9,416 bases of DNA from Flavobacteriaceae bacterium (GTDB lineage: Bacteria; Bacteroidota; Bacteroidia; Flavobacteriales; Flavobacteriaceae), in the NCBI GenBank assembly GCA_015489265.1, contig WFZY01000269.1, positions 1-9,416 on the forward strand. Reading direction: 5' to 3'. This document shows, in pieces, positions 1 through 6,757 of this stretch; positions within the stretch are counted from its first letter, which is position 1; every line of letters starts with the position of its first letter. Both the position numbers and the translations under genes were made by a program. The notes below the pieces were generated by a model. That model was not told the DNA's origin. It searched no databases and saw nothing but the letters and a program-made list of their open reading frames with translations.

Positions 1-5
1 CTATT

Positions 6-461
6 ATGGGACTACTGGATTCTTTTAAGAAAATGTTTGGCAAAGCCAAAGTTAAAGCAGAAGAATTAGCTGAAGATGCTAATGAATTTGTTGAAAAAAC
101 AGCCAAAGTTGCTGATGAGAAATTTGATAAAATATCTGAAGATTTAAAAGAAAGTACCAAAGACTTTCGTGAAAAAGCAGCAGATGTTTTGGAAGATGTG
201 ACTGAAAAAACCAAAGAAGTTGCCGGTGATGTCACCGAAGGACTTAAAAAAGCCGGTGAAGATTTTATGGAAGAAACTAAAGATTTCAGAGAAAAAGCTT
301 CGGATGTCATCGATAAAGCTACAGACAAAGTATCGGAAGTTGCTTCAAAAGTCACTGATAAAGTTAATGAATTCACCGATAAGGATGAAGACATAGTTAA
401 TGAGACAAAAAGTGAAATTGTCGACAAGACTAAAACTGATGACTCGTCTAATAAAGCTTAA
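6..461 (+). CDS. Small charged helical protein with a 40-residue internal repeat (LEA/YtxH-like), function unknown
   Basis: The protein has 151 residues, is dominated by Lys, Glu, Asp, Ala, Thr and Val, and has no Cys, Trp, Pro or Tyr. It has no signal peptide or membrane segment, so it is probably cytoplasmic. An amphipathic start (MGLLDSFKKMFGKAK) is followed by continuous predicted helix. Residues 50-78 are echoed by 90-118: TKDFREKA occurs at 51-58 and 91-98, and DVTE/KVTD follow at matching distance, so the protein contains a 40-residue duplication. The composition resembles LEA-like, YtxH-like or apolipoprotein-like stress proteins, but I recognise no defined family or catalytic motif. 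A membrane-associated or desiccation/stress role would be inference from composition only. The ATG at 6-8 is the first in frame. An upstream start outside the window cannot be excluded, because only five bases precede it. It is convergent with the cco locus. I am confident it is coding but not of its role. Confidence 0.8.
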   Translation: MGLLDSFKKMFGKAKVKAEELAEDANEFVEKTAKVADEKFDKISEDLKESTKDFREKAADVLEDVTEKTKEVAGDVTEGLKKAGEDFMEETKDFREKASDVIDKATDKVSEVASKVTDKVNEFTDKDEDIVNETKSEIVDKTKTDDSSNKA

Positions 462-502
462 ATACAACTTTTAGCGCTATATTATTTGACAAAAAAATGA
501 TA

Positions 503-566
503 AATAACTCGGTTTGCTACCAACGTAAAACCTAGTACTGAACGAACGTGGCTATGCCGAGTTATT
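503..566. repeat. Palindromic structured element between convergent genes (possible bidirectional terminator)
   Basis: A perfect 10-bp inverted repeat (AATAACTCGG at 503-512, CCGAGTTATT at 557-566) encloses 44 bp. A second stem lies inside it: 520-522 with 549-551 and 524-526 with 546-548, with A523 bulged. The loop carries AGTACT. On the plus strand a short T-rich stretch follows (568-573). On the minus strand a run of seven T follows about ten bases after the stem (plus-strand A491-497). It sits in the 130-bp gap between the stop codons of the 151-aa gene and the TauE/SafE gene, which suits a two-way terminator. The loop is far longer than in a usual terminator, so a dispersed repeat or structured RNA is an alternative. 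Confidence 0.55.
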
Positions 567-591
567 GTCTTTTATATAACCACAACTATTT

Positions 592-1344
592 TTATTTATA
601 AATAATCTTCTCAATTTTAGAATGCATTTGTTTGGATTTCATTTTAATCATTTTACTGTCGGTATTTAACATTTTATCAGAAGGCGAAAGATATTTTATG
701 CCGAGATTTAAGCCCCTTAAAATAAATAACATACCAACTAAAACAACCGCATACGGAATCAATTTATTAATCTTATTTCTGATTTTTACCGATACAAAAT
801 TGCCGAGATAAATAGCCAAAGTCATCATCGGAGTGGTCCCCAATCCGAATATTGCCATATATAAAGCACCCATTACGGGGTCGCCGGTAGCCATAGCACC
901 GACCAGCGCAATATAGACTAATCCGCATGGCAATAAACCGTTAAAAAACCCGATGACATAAAAGCCCAAAGTTGAACGTTTTTGCAAGTAATTGCTCAAC
1001 GAATTTTTTACAAAATACACAAATTTATTCCAACCTGCCAAGGGCTTTAATCGCAACACTTTGCTTGCCGGCACAAATGCCAGAACGACCATGACAATTC
1101 CCAATATCAAAGATACTTTTTGTTGAAAACCGACGAGCGAAATACCTTTACCTACATAACCGAAAATGAATCCTATTAAAGCATAAGCTGTCATGCGTCC
1201 CAAATGGTAGAGCAAGGTTTGCAAGCTCATCTTAGCGTTATTGTTGCGGTCAACCGGTAGGATAAAAGCAATTGGGCCACACATGCCCAAACAATGAAAG
1301 CTCCCCATTAGACCTAGTAGTAGTGCTGTAATTAGAATGCTCAT
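592..1344 (-). CDS. TauE/SafE-type membrane protein (DsbD_2/UreH-like) of the cbb3 assembly cluster
   Basis: This 250-aa polytopic membrane protein belongs to the family usually annotated as sulfite exporter TauE/SafE or DsbD_2/UreH-like transmembrane proteins, which often sits beside cco genes. The N-terminal helix carries the signature GSFHCLGMCGP at residues 14-24, with H17, C18, M21 and C22 as likely metal or thiol ligands. A CcdA-like NGLLPCG lies at 135-141 (C140). Roughly six hydrophobic segments follow, around residues 3-28, 42-65, 74-94, 127-151, 158-183 and 194-215. The C-terminal tail (221-250) is polar and contains M225, M232, M235, M240 and H241. It is the last gene of the operon and starts 6 bp after ccoH. 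From family and context I infer a role in copper handling or redox maturation of the oxidase. Sulfite export is only a family label. The family call is firm and the substrate is unknown. Confidence 0.85.
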   Translation of the reverse strand: MSILITALLLGLMGSFHCLGMCGPIAFILPVDRNNNAKMSLQTLLYHLGRMTAYALIGFIFGYVGKGISLVGFQQKVSLILGIVMVVLAFVPASKVLRLKPLAGWNKFVYFVKNSLSNYLQKRSTLGFYVIGFFNGLLPCGLVYIALVGAMATGDPVMGALYMAIFGLGTTPMMTLAIYLGNFVSVKIRNKINKLIPYAVVLVGMLFILRGLNLGIKYLSPSDKMLNTDSKMIKMKSKQMHSKIEKIIYK

Positions 1345-1350
1345 TAAGTA

Positions 1351-1803
1351 TTAATTTAAAGTCATCTTTTGTTTTACTCTATAAGGAACGTTCTTTGTTT
1401 TCCAATCGACTATGACATCCCAACGACCGGAAATCAATTTGTTTTTATCTATAATTTGGCGGTTCTGTTGGTCGGGTTGTATAGCAATTTCTTGATCCAG
1501 CTTTGAATTATCCGGTTTGTATAAAATGATTTTTCCTTCTATTTTATGAATATAATCCGGAAATTCAATCACTAAATTCTTGTCTTTTTGAAAAATTTTT
1601 ACCTGCACACGCATGGTATCGGCATTTTGCTTTCTTTTAATAACATCACCATATGCCAATTCTTTTTTGTAATAATCCTTTGTAACCATTTCGTTCGTTT
1701 TCAATTCCTTAAAAGATTGGTAAAAGAGAAATAGAAAAATGAGCATAAAAGTGATATAAACCAACAAAATACTCCAACCCCAATTTAATTTGAATTTACT
1801 CAT
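1351..1803 (-). CDS. ccoH: CcoH/FixH, cbb3 oxidase assembly protein
   Basis: The protein has 150 residues with one N-terminal membrane helix (about 11-29, after MSKFKLNWGW), a charged juxtamembrane segment (31-60, with the DYYKKELAYGDVIKRKQNA pattern typical of Bacteroidota FixH) and a C-terminal periplasmic beta-rich domain ending SGRWDVIVDW near residues 125-134. The family assists assembly and stability of the cbb3 oxidase and is membrane-anchored. It lies between ccoG (65-bp gap containing a strong hairpin) and the TauE/SafE gene (6-bp gap, almost certainly co-transcribed). I see no promoter motif of its own in the 65-bp gap, so expression probably depends on read-through from ccoG. The length is normal for the flavobacterial family. 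The start is the first Met before the NWGW motif. Confidence 0.9.
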   Translation of the reverse strand: MSKFKLNWGWSILLVYITFMLIFLFLFYQSFKELKTNEMVTKDYYKKELAYGDVIKRKQNADTMRVQVKIFQKDKNLVIEFPDYIHKIEGKIILYKPDNSKLDQEIAIQPDQQNRQIIDKNKLISGRWDVIVDWKTKNVPYRVKQKMTLN

Positions 1804-1817
1804 AATATTTTTTTAAA

Positions 1818-1852
1818 AATGCAGGTTGTTTAATTTTTAAACAACCTGCATT
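1818..1852 (-). terminator. Strong intra-operon hairpin between ccoG and ccoH
   Basis: AATGCAGGTTGTTTAA at 1818-1833 pairs perfectly with 1837-1852, giving a 16-bp stem with a 3-nt loop (or 15 bp with a 5-nt loop). In the transcribed (minus) direction the stem ends in a run of five T. It lies 16 bp after the ccoG stop and 14 bp before the ccoH start. It could be a partial terminator, or an RNA-stabilising structure that protects the upstream mRNA. A complete terminator is unlikely, since no promoter motif is visible before ccoH. Confidence 0.75.
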
Positions 1853-1868
1853 AGATTATTTCTAATAC

Positions 1869-3278
1869 TTATCTTGCAACCGGTGCAATAAAGACGGTTT
1901 TATAACTGTCAAGCATTTTGTCCTTATCGTAAACACCCAGTTTAATAGTATGTTTTCCGTGAAATTTGTTTTTGGGTAAATCAATAAAAATAATCACTTG
2001 TTTGATTTCTTCTTTCTTCAAGTCCAAATTATTTTCAGCACCCGAAACGGTTAATTTACCATCTTTCGGATCTATCAGTTTAATCTGTAAATTTTTATAC
2101 GGATGACTACTTTTATTGATAATAGTGGCTTGATACATATTTTGAATATCGCCACTTGGCAGTTCTGTAAAGACCTGTCCACGGGTTCTTAATACTTTTA
2201 ATTGTACAGACGGTCTATGGGCAAACAAGTATACAAATATCCCTAATAAAGCCGTTAAAACAACCGTATAAAATTTCACTCTCGTGGTAAACAACTTGCT
2301 ATGTCCTTCTTCAATACTGACTTTAGATGCATAACGAATCAAACCACGCGGTTTGCCAATGGCATCCATGGTAGCATCACAAGCATCAATACAAGCGGTA
2401 CAGTTGATACATTCCAACTGTGTACCATTCCTGATGTCAATTCCGGTAGGACAAACCAGCACACACTGTTTACAGTCGATACAATCACCCAGCCCTTCGG
2501 CTTCACGGTCTTGACCTTTACGCATCGGACCGCGTTTTTCGCCACGCTTATAATCATACGCCACCATAATGGTGTTTTCATCGGTCAAAACCCCTTGCAA
2601 ACGACCATACGGACATGCAATGATACAAACTTGTTCTCTAAACCAAGCAAAGACAAAGTAGAAAACCGTTGTAAATGCCAAATAAATCAACCATGCTTTA
2701 ACATCGGCAAAGGGATGTTTCCAAAAATTAATCACATAATCCGATCCGGCAACATATGCCAGCATAACACTAGTGATGACTAAGGAAACGAGATAAAAAA
2801 CCACCCATTTGAGTCCGCGTTTTCTGATTTTTTCAGCATTCCAAGGCATACGGTCCAATTTGATTTGCTTAGGCCGGTCGCCTTCAAAAAAGTATTCTAT
2901 TTTTCGGAATAACATTTCCATAAAAATAGTTTGCGGACAAAGCCAGCCACAAAAGATACGTCCGTAAACAACCGTAAACAGGACTAAAAATACAGCTGAA
3001 ATAACAACTGCTAATGCCAACAAATAAAAATCTTGCGGGAAAAACGGCTTGCCGAAAATATGGAATTTACGTTCCAAAATATTAAACAGCATAAACTGTT
3101 CGCCACCAACTTTAATAAATGGTCCTATGATAAAAGCCGTTAAAAGAACAATACTCAATAGGGTTCTGTAAGTATAATGTTTACCTTTCGGTTTTTTCGG
3201 ATGAATCCAATTTCTTAAACCTTCTTCATTGATGGTACCGATGTGATCCCTAAAACTTTCATTATTATTTGTATTCAT
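1869..3278 (-). CDS. ccoG: CcoG, iron-sulfur accessory protein of cbb3 oxidase (copper reduction/assembly)
   Basis: This 469-aa polytopic membrane ferredoxin has the full CcoG layout. A first membrane helix lies at about 38-57 and a second at 83-105, followed by GRIFCGWLCPQ at 106-116 (C110, C114). Further helices lie near 158-178 and 196-212, with REQVCIIACPYG at 214-225 (C218, C222) beyond them. A double [4Fe-4S] ferredoxin domain follows: C266, C269, C272, C276 and C290, C293, C296, C300. A last helix lies at about 333-353, and an Ig-like periplasmic domain occupies 355-469. The family is reported to act as a cupric reductase supplying Cu(I) for the CuB site of cbb3 oxidase. It follows ccoP after a 77-bp gap with a hairpin. 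All cluster-ligating cysteines are present, and length and start fit the family. Confidence 0.95.
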   Translation of the reverse strand: MNTNNNESFRDHIGTINEEGLRNWIHPKKPKGKHYTYRTLLSIVLLTAFIIGPFIKVGGEQFMLFNILERKFHIFGKPFFPQDFYLLALAVVISAVFLVLFTVVYGRIFCGWLCPQTIFMEMLFRKIEYFFEGDRPKQIKLDRMPWNAEKIRKRGLKWVVFYLVSLVITSVMLAYVAGSDYVINFWKHPFADVKAWLIYLAFTTVFYFVFAWFREQVCIIACPYGRLQGVLTDENTIMVAYDYKRGEKRGPMRKGQDREAEGLGDCIDCKQCVLVCPTGIDIRNGTQLECINCTACIDACDATMDAIGKPRGLIRYASKVSIEEGHSKLFTTRVKFYTVVLTALLGIFVYLFAHRPSVQLKVLRTRGQVFTELPSGDIQNMYQATIINKSSHPYKNLQIKLIDPKDGKLTVSGAENNLDLKKEEIKQVIIFIDLPKNKFHGKHTIKLGVYDKDKMLDSYKTVFIAPVAR

Positions 3279-3298
3279 TTTAAATAATTTTTTGAATC

Positions 3299-3335
3299 AA
3301 AATAAAGCAGTTTGAGAGCCAAACTGCTTTATTTT
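3299..3335 (-). terminator. Strong intra-operon hairpin between ccoP and ccoG
   Basis: Bases 3299-3314 pair with 3320-3335 over 16 bp without mismatch, around the 5-nt loop AGAGC. The core arm is AATAAAGCAGTTTG. It lies 20 bp after the ccoP stop and 20 bp before the ccoG start. T-rich sequence flanks both sides, so it can act as an intrinsic terminator in the minus direction with some read-through. It separates the oxidase structural genes (ccoNO, ccoQ, ccoP) from the assembly genes. No TAnnTTTG promoter motif lies between it and ccoG. Confidence 0.8.
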
Positions 3336-3355
3336 TAGGTATTTTTATGTAATTA

Positions 3356-3976
3356 TTAACTTTTATTACAAGGTTTTCCTTGTGGGGCTTTGGGTTTAGC
3401 GGGTTTAGTACCTTGCAATGACAAGACATAACTGGCTACTTTTTGTACTTTATCAGCACCTAAAGCTTTCCATGGCGGCATACCTTTGCTGGTGCCATTG
3501 GTGATAACTTTAAAGACATCTTTGATATCGCAACCGTAAATCCAAGCATTGTCTGTCAAGTTAGGTCCAACTAAGCCGCCACCATCTGCTACGTGACAAG
3601 CGGCACAGTTTTTTAGAAATATTTCTTTGCCTTCTGCAAGTGCTTTTTTGTCTGTCAACAAAGTAACGGTATTGGCATCAACTATATTATGTGCTTTTTT
3701 GTAGGCATCTACTTGAGTTTTAGCTTTTGCCATTTCACGTTTAAATTCGTCATATTGACTATCGTTACCTTGCACGGTATAATAAAAAATATAAAATACC
3801 GAAATAATAATCGTAATGATAAATCCGGCTGTCCACCATGGCGGTAGCGGATTGTTAAGCTCTTGAATACCGTCAAAATCATGATCTAATTTAACGGAAC
3901 TTTCTTGTTCTATAGGTGTGGCTTTGGTCAGTTTCTTTAAGAGTCTGTCAAAAGCCGATTCATTCTTTTTTGCCAT
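3356..3976 (-). CDS. ccoP: CcoP, mono-haem cytochrome c subunit of cbb3 oxidase (short form)
   Basis: The protein has 206 residues. The N-terminal part carries the CcoP signature DHDFDGIQELNNPLPPWW at 31-48, followed by a single membrane helix (about 49-68). A coiled, charged linker (70-105) leads to one class I cytochrome c domain (about 112-188) with haem site C124-A-A-C127-H128 and axial Met in GMPPWK (M166). Proteobacterial CcoP has two haems and about 300 residues; this copy has one haem, as in Bacteroidota. I also see no extra N-terminal membrane helices of the kind I recall in longer flavobacterial versions. The tail is Pro/Lys-rich and ends PCNKS, with a lone C203. It passes electrons from soluble donors to CcoO. 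Its start lies inside the end of ccoQ (17-bp overlap), which suggests translational coupling. Confidence 0.95.
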   Translation of the reverse strand: MAKKNESAFDRLLKKLTKATPIEQESSVKLDHDFDGIQELNNPLPPWWTAGFIITIIISVFYIFYYTVQGNDSQYDEFKREMAKAKTQVDAYKKAHNIVDANTVTLLTDKKALAEGKEIFLKNCAACHVADGGGLVGPNLTDNAWIYGCDIKDVFKVITNGTSKGMPPWKALGADKVQKVASYVLSLQGTKPAKPKAPQGKPCNKS

Positions 3977-4157
3977 AATCTATATCGTTTTGATCGTTAA
4001 GGGGAAAATCTTTCATTTCATCAACATGCTTTTTTGACATACCAAATGTGTAGATGATTACAAATATAAAGATAAATGCAAACAATACAATGGGAAAAAC
4101 GTCAAAAAAATTTAAACCTTGATGTGTTGATAAATAATCCTTGATATGCCTTAACAT
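3960..4157 (-). CDS. ccoQ: CcoQ, small membrane subunit of cbb3 oxidase
   Basis: This 65-aa protein has one hydrophobic helix (about residues 18-40) followed by a short basic and acidic cytoplasmic tail (SKKHVDEMKDFPL). This matches the usual CcoQ plan of a short amphipathic start, one helix and a charged tail ending in a D/N-x-P-x pattern. CcoQ stabilises the association of CcoP with the core or protects the complex from oxygen in systems that have been studied. The family is poorly conserved, so the call rests on size, topology and position between ccoNO (8 bp upstream) and ccoP (overlapping 17 bp). It could also be labelled a cbb3-type subunit 3. Confidence 0.85.
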   Translation of the reverse strand: MLRHIKDYLSTHQGLNFFDVFPIVLFAFIFIFVIIYTFGMSKKHVDEMKDFPLNDQNDIDYGKKE

Positions 4158-4165
4158 GAGTTATA

Positions 4166-6364
4166 CTAGTTTTTTGCGGTTTCAACTTTTTTAGTTGTAT
4201 CGGTTCCCAAACGTTGCAAATAAGCAATCAATGCAACGATTTCTTTTTTGCTCAAATCCACTTTTTGTTTACCAAAAGCTTTGGCGTAAGATTCGGTAGA
4301 TTCAACATTATTGGCTTCTAAATCTGCTGCAATTTCCTTAGCTTGTTTTTCCAACAATTTAGGGGCATTTTTGATATATTCATCCGTATAAAATTCAGTA
4401 CCGTCTTTGAGTTTAGTGCCTAATTTTCGCAATGTTTTCATTTTGGCTTGTATATCGGAAGCATCTAAATCATCGGTTATAATCCATTTGTAATTAGGCA
4501 TAATAGAACCATACATCATTGATTCGGGTTCGTAAATATGGTTAAAGTGCCATAAGTTAGGGCGTTTACCACCTTCGCGTAACAAATCCGGACCGGTACG
4601 TTTAGAGCCCCATTGGAACGGTCGGTCATAGACATATTCACCGGCTTTGGAATAAGGTCCGTAACGTTCTACTTCACTACGGAAAGGTCTGATCATTTGA
4701 GAGTGACAGTTGTAGCAACCTTCACGCACATAGATATCGCGCCCTTCTAATTCGAGCGGTGTATAAGGTTTTACACTGGCTATTTTCGGGATATTGGAAT
4801 CGATAAAAATAGTCGGGATAATTTCAACGGCACCACCGATAGCAGTCGCAATCAAAGCCAAAACGGTAAATAAGACACCGCGTCTTTCGAGCCAATTGTG
4901 AAAATCTTCACCTTGTTGGCGAGCTGCCGGAATCGGTTTGAGTGGTGCTGCTTCTGCAGCGGTATCTTCAACGGTATGACCTTGAACGGTTTTAATTAAA
5001 TTGTAAACCAATAGTAAGGCGCCGGTCAGGTATAATGTACCACCGATGGCACGCATATAGTGCATAGGTAAAATTTCGGTAACGGTATCCATAAATTCGC
5101 CGTATTTCAAGGTGCCATCCGGATTAAATTGTTTCCACATGATGGCTTGTAACCATCCTGCAGCATACATCGGGATGACATATAATAAAATACCGATAGT
5201 ACCAATCCAAAAATGGTAATTGGCTAATTTTTTGGAATATAATTTGGTTTTATACAAGCGTGGTACCATCCAGTACAACATACCCATAACCATAAAACCA
5301 TTCCATCCCAAAGTACCTACGTGAACGTGCGCTACAATCCAGTCGGTAAAGTGGGCAATAGCATTTAAAGATTTAAAGGATAACATCGGTCCTTCAAAGG
5401 TGCTCATACCATAAGAAGTAATAGCCACCACAAACATTTTCAAAATAGGATCTTCACGTACGCGGTCCCAAGCACCACGTAAGGTTAATAAACCGTTAAT
5501 CATACCACCCCAAGACGGGAAAATAAGCATGACGGAAAAAATGGTTCCTAAAACTTGTGCCCATTGCGGTACAGCCGAGTAGAGTAAGTGGTGCGGACCT
5601 GCCCAAATATAAATAAAGATTAAAGACCAAAAGTGAATGATCGATAATCTGTAAGAATAAATAGGGCGTTTAGCTGCTTTAGGGACAAAATAGTACATTA
5701 AGCCCAAAATAGGTGTCGTTAAGAAAAACGCAACAGCGTTGTGTCCGTACCACCATTGTACGACAGCATCTTCAACACCGGAATACATCGAATAACTTTT
5801 CATAGATGATAAGCTTACCGGTAAACTCAAGTTGTTGAAAATGTACAACATAGCAATGGTTACGGCTGTTGACAAGTAGAACCAGATAGCGACATAAATA
5901 TGACGCACCCGTCTTCTGACAACAGTCATCACTAAGTTAATAGTAAAAACAACCCAAATTAAAGCGACTAAAATATCAATAGGCCATTCCAGTTCGGCAT
6001 ATTCTTTACTTTGTGTAAAACCCAATGGTAATGTAATGGCTGCCAGTACAATAATTAACTGCCAACCCCAAAAATGGATACGACTTAAAACATCGTTAAA
6101 CATACGGGTTTTAAGCAAACGCTGCGTGCTGTAATAAGCGCCGGCAAAAATACCATTACCGACAAAAGCAAAAATAGCAGCGTTGGTATGCAAAGGACGT
6201 AAGCGTCCGTAGCTCAACCATGAGATACCATCCATATAATGCGGAAACCAATATAGATAGGCAACCATGAGTCCAATTGTAAAAGCTGTAATTCCCCAGA
6301 CAACGGTTGCCCACGAAAACAGTTTTACAATCTTGTCATCATAATAAAATTTCTGTTTTTCCAT
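4166..6364 (-). CDS. ccoNO: CcoN-CcoO fusion: catalytic and mono-haem c subunits of cbb3 cytochrome c oxidase
   Basis: The 732-aa fusion reduces O2 to water and pumps protons in the inner membrane. The CcoN part (about 1-460, some 12 helices) shows H59 in RPLHTN (low-spin haem b), WWYGHN at 204-209 (H208, CuB), Y252 six residues before H258/H259 in AGPHH (cross-linked Tyr and CuB ligands), E324 in TFEGP, and H346/H348 in AHVHVG (haem b3 and haem b). A linker of about 28 residues rich in Ala, Pro and Glu (462-489) joins it to CcoO: a membrane anchor at 496-517, haem c site C550-Y-N-C553-H554 and axial M622 in SIMPNY. In proteobacteria these are two genes; the fusion is known in Bacteroidota. 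No frameshift or stop lies across the junction. It starts 15 bp after ccoS. Confidence 0.97.
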   Translation of the reverse strand: MEKQKFYYDDKIVKLFSWATVVWGITAFTIGLMVAYLYWFPHYMDGISWLSYGRLRPLHTNAAIFAFVGNGIFAGAYYSTQRLLKTRMFNDVLSRIHFWGWQLIIVLAAITLPLGFTQSKEYAELEWPIDILVALIWVVFTINLVMTVVRRRVRHIYVAIWFYLSTAVTIAMLYIFNNLSLPVSLSSMKSYSMYSGVEDAVVQWWYGHNAVAFFLTTPILGLMYYFVPKAAKRPIYSYRLSIIHFWSLIFIYIWAGPHHLLYSAVPQWAQVLGTIFSVMLIFPSWGGMINGLLTLRGAWDRVREDPILKMFVVAITSYGMSTFEGPMLSFKSLNAIAHFTDWIVAHVHVGTLGWNGFMVMGMLYWMVPRLYKTKLYSKKLANYHFWIGTIGILLYVIPMYAAGWLQAIMWKQFNPDGTLKYGEFMDTVTEILPMHYMRAIGGTLYLTGALLLVYNLIKTVQGHTVEDTAAEAAPLKPIPAARQQGEDFHNWLERRGVLFTVLALIATAIGGAVEIIPTIFIDSNIPKIASVKPYTPLELEGRDIYVREGCYNCHSQMIRPFRSEVERYGPYSKAGEYVYDRPFQWGSKRTGPDLLREGGKRPNLWHFNHIYEPESMMYGSIMPNYKWIITDDLDASDIQAKMKTLRKLGTKLKDGTEFYTDEYIKNAPKLLEKQAKEIAADLEANNVESTESYAKAFGKQKVDLSKKEIVALIAYLQRLGTDTTKKVETAKN

Positions 6365-6379
6365 ACAATTTAATTTTGG

Positions 6380-6553
6380 TTAATTATTTTTAGTTGTTTG
6401 TTCTTCTTTTTCTTCAAATTCATCTAATACCATTCTGATAGAAGGCGTATAAGTATCTTCATATTGACCGTTTTTAACAGACGACAAAAATAAAATCAAA
6501 AAGACTAAGGCAATAATCAAACTGATAAAAATGGTTAAATATAATGCAATCAT
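6380..6553 (-). CDS. ccoS: CcoS, cbb3 oxidase maturation protein (short ORF)
   Basis: Reading the minus strand from the ATG at 6553-6551 gives 57 residues: a membrane helix (about 2-24, MIALYLTIFISLIIALVFLI) then SVKNGQYEDTYTPSIRMVLDE. This matches the CcoS hallmark G-Q-[FY]-[DE]-D-x-x-[ST]-P-x-x-R-[ML], followed by an acidic tail ending EEKEEQTTKNN. CcoS is needed to insert the haem b and CuB cofactors into the CcoN subunit and acts at the inner membrane. It is the first gene after the operon promoter, and the leader is only about a dozen bases. The stop lies 15 bp before the ccoNO start. At 57 codons it would be missed by a 60-codon cutoff. Length and motif are typical. Confidence 0.95.
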   Translation of the reverse strand: MIALYLTIFISLIIALVFLILFLSSVKNGQYEDTYTPSIRMVLDEFEEKEEQTTKNN

Positions 6554-6571
6554 GACTTAACTTAAACTTTA

Positions 6572-6601
6572 CAAAAGTACAAATAATTATAAAATACCAA
6601 A
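6572..6601 (-). promoter_or_regulatory. Bacteroidota-type promoter of the cco operon
   Basis: Read on the minus strand, TTTG (6601-6598) is followed by 18 bases and then TACTTTTG (6579-6572). This matches the Bacteroidota primary sigma pattern of -33 TTTG/TTG and -7 TAnnTTTG with near-ideal spacing. Transcription would start near 6565, giving a leader of about 12 nt before the ccoS ATG. There is no Shine-Dalgarno sequence, as is usual in this phylum. I see no clear FNR half-sites (TTGAT...ATCAA) around it. Confidence 0.75.
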
Positions 6602-6703
6602 AAATCTTTTTTACTAATGAATACCTGAGTTTCAAATTTTTAGCATATTTGTAATGATTTTAATATTAGCCGATGATTTTGTATGTTTTTTATGAATATT
6701 AAT

Positions 6704-6731
6704 AAAAAAAGACCGCTTAAAAGCGATCTTT
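6704..6731 (-). terminator. Rho-independent terminator of the DUF3078 gene
   Basis: On the minus strand AAAGATCGCTT (6731-6721) pairs with AAGCGGTCTTT (6718-6708) over 11 positions, ten Watson-Crick and one G-U, with a tight 2-nt loop that probably opens to 4. The stem runs straight into seven T (plus-strand A704-710 of the 6000 block). It lies 26 bp after the DUF3078 stop and so isolates that gene from the cco promoter downstream. The wobble pair is good only on the minus strand (it is a C-A mismatch on the plus strand), which supports the orientation. Confidence 0.88.
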
Positions 6732-6757
6732 AAAGTTCTAAAACAGAAATCTATTTC

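Noticed and set aside
503..566. Integron attC site
   Set aside because: The element is palindromic and attC-like in size, but no RYYYAAC/GTTRRRY core pair is found at the ends, and no integrase or cassette is nearby.
2339..2581. 80-codon minus-strand open frame overlapping ccoG
   Set aside because: It is an out-of-frame shadow of the ferredoxin region of ccoG. Its apparent cysteines come from the same bases.
2301..2783. 160-codon plus-strand open frame
   Set aside because: It lies wholly inside ccoG on the opposite strand, and its translation shows no family features while the ccoG frame has all its cluster cysteines.
6618..6634. Crp/Fnr-type operator upstream of ccoS (TGAA-N9-TTCA)
   Set aside because: Only four bases per arm match and the spacing is not that of a known site. 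The position about 60 bp upstream of the predicted start is suggestive but too weak to annotate.
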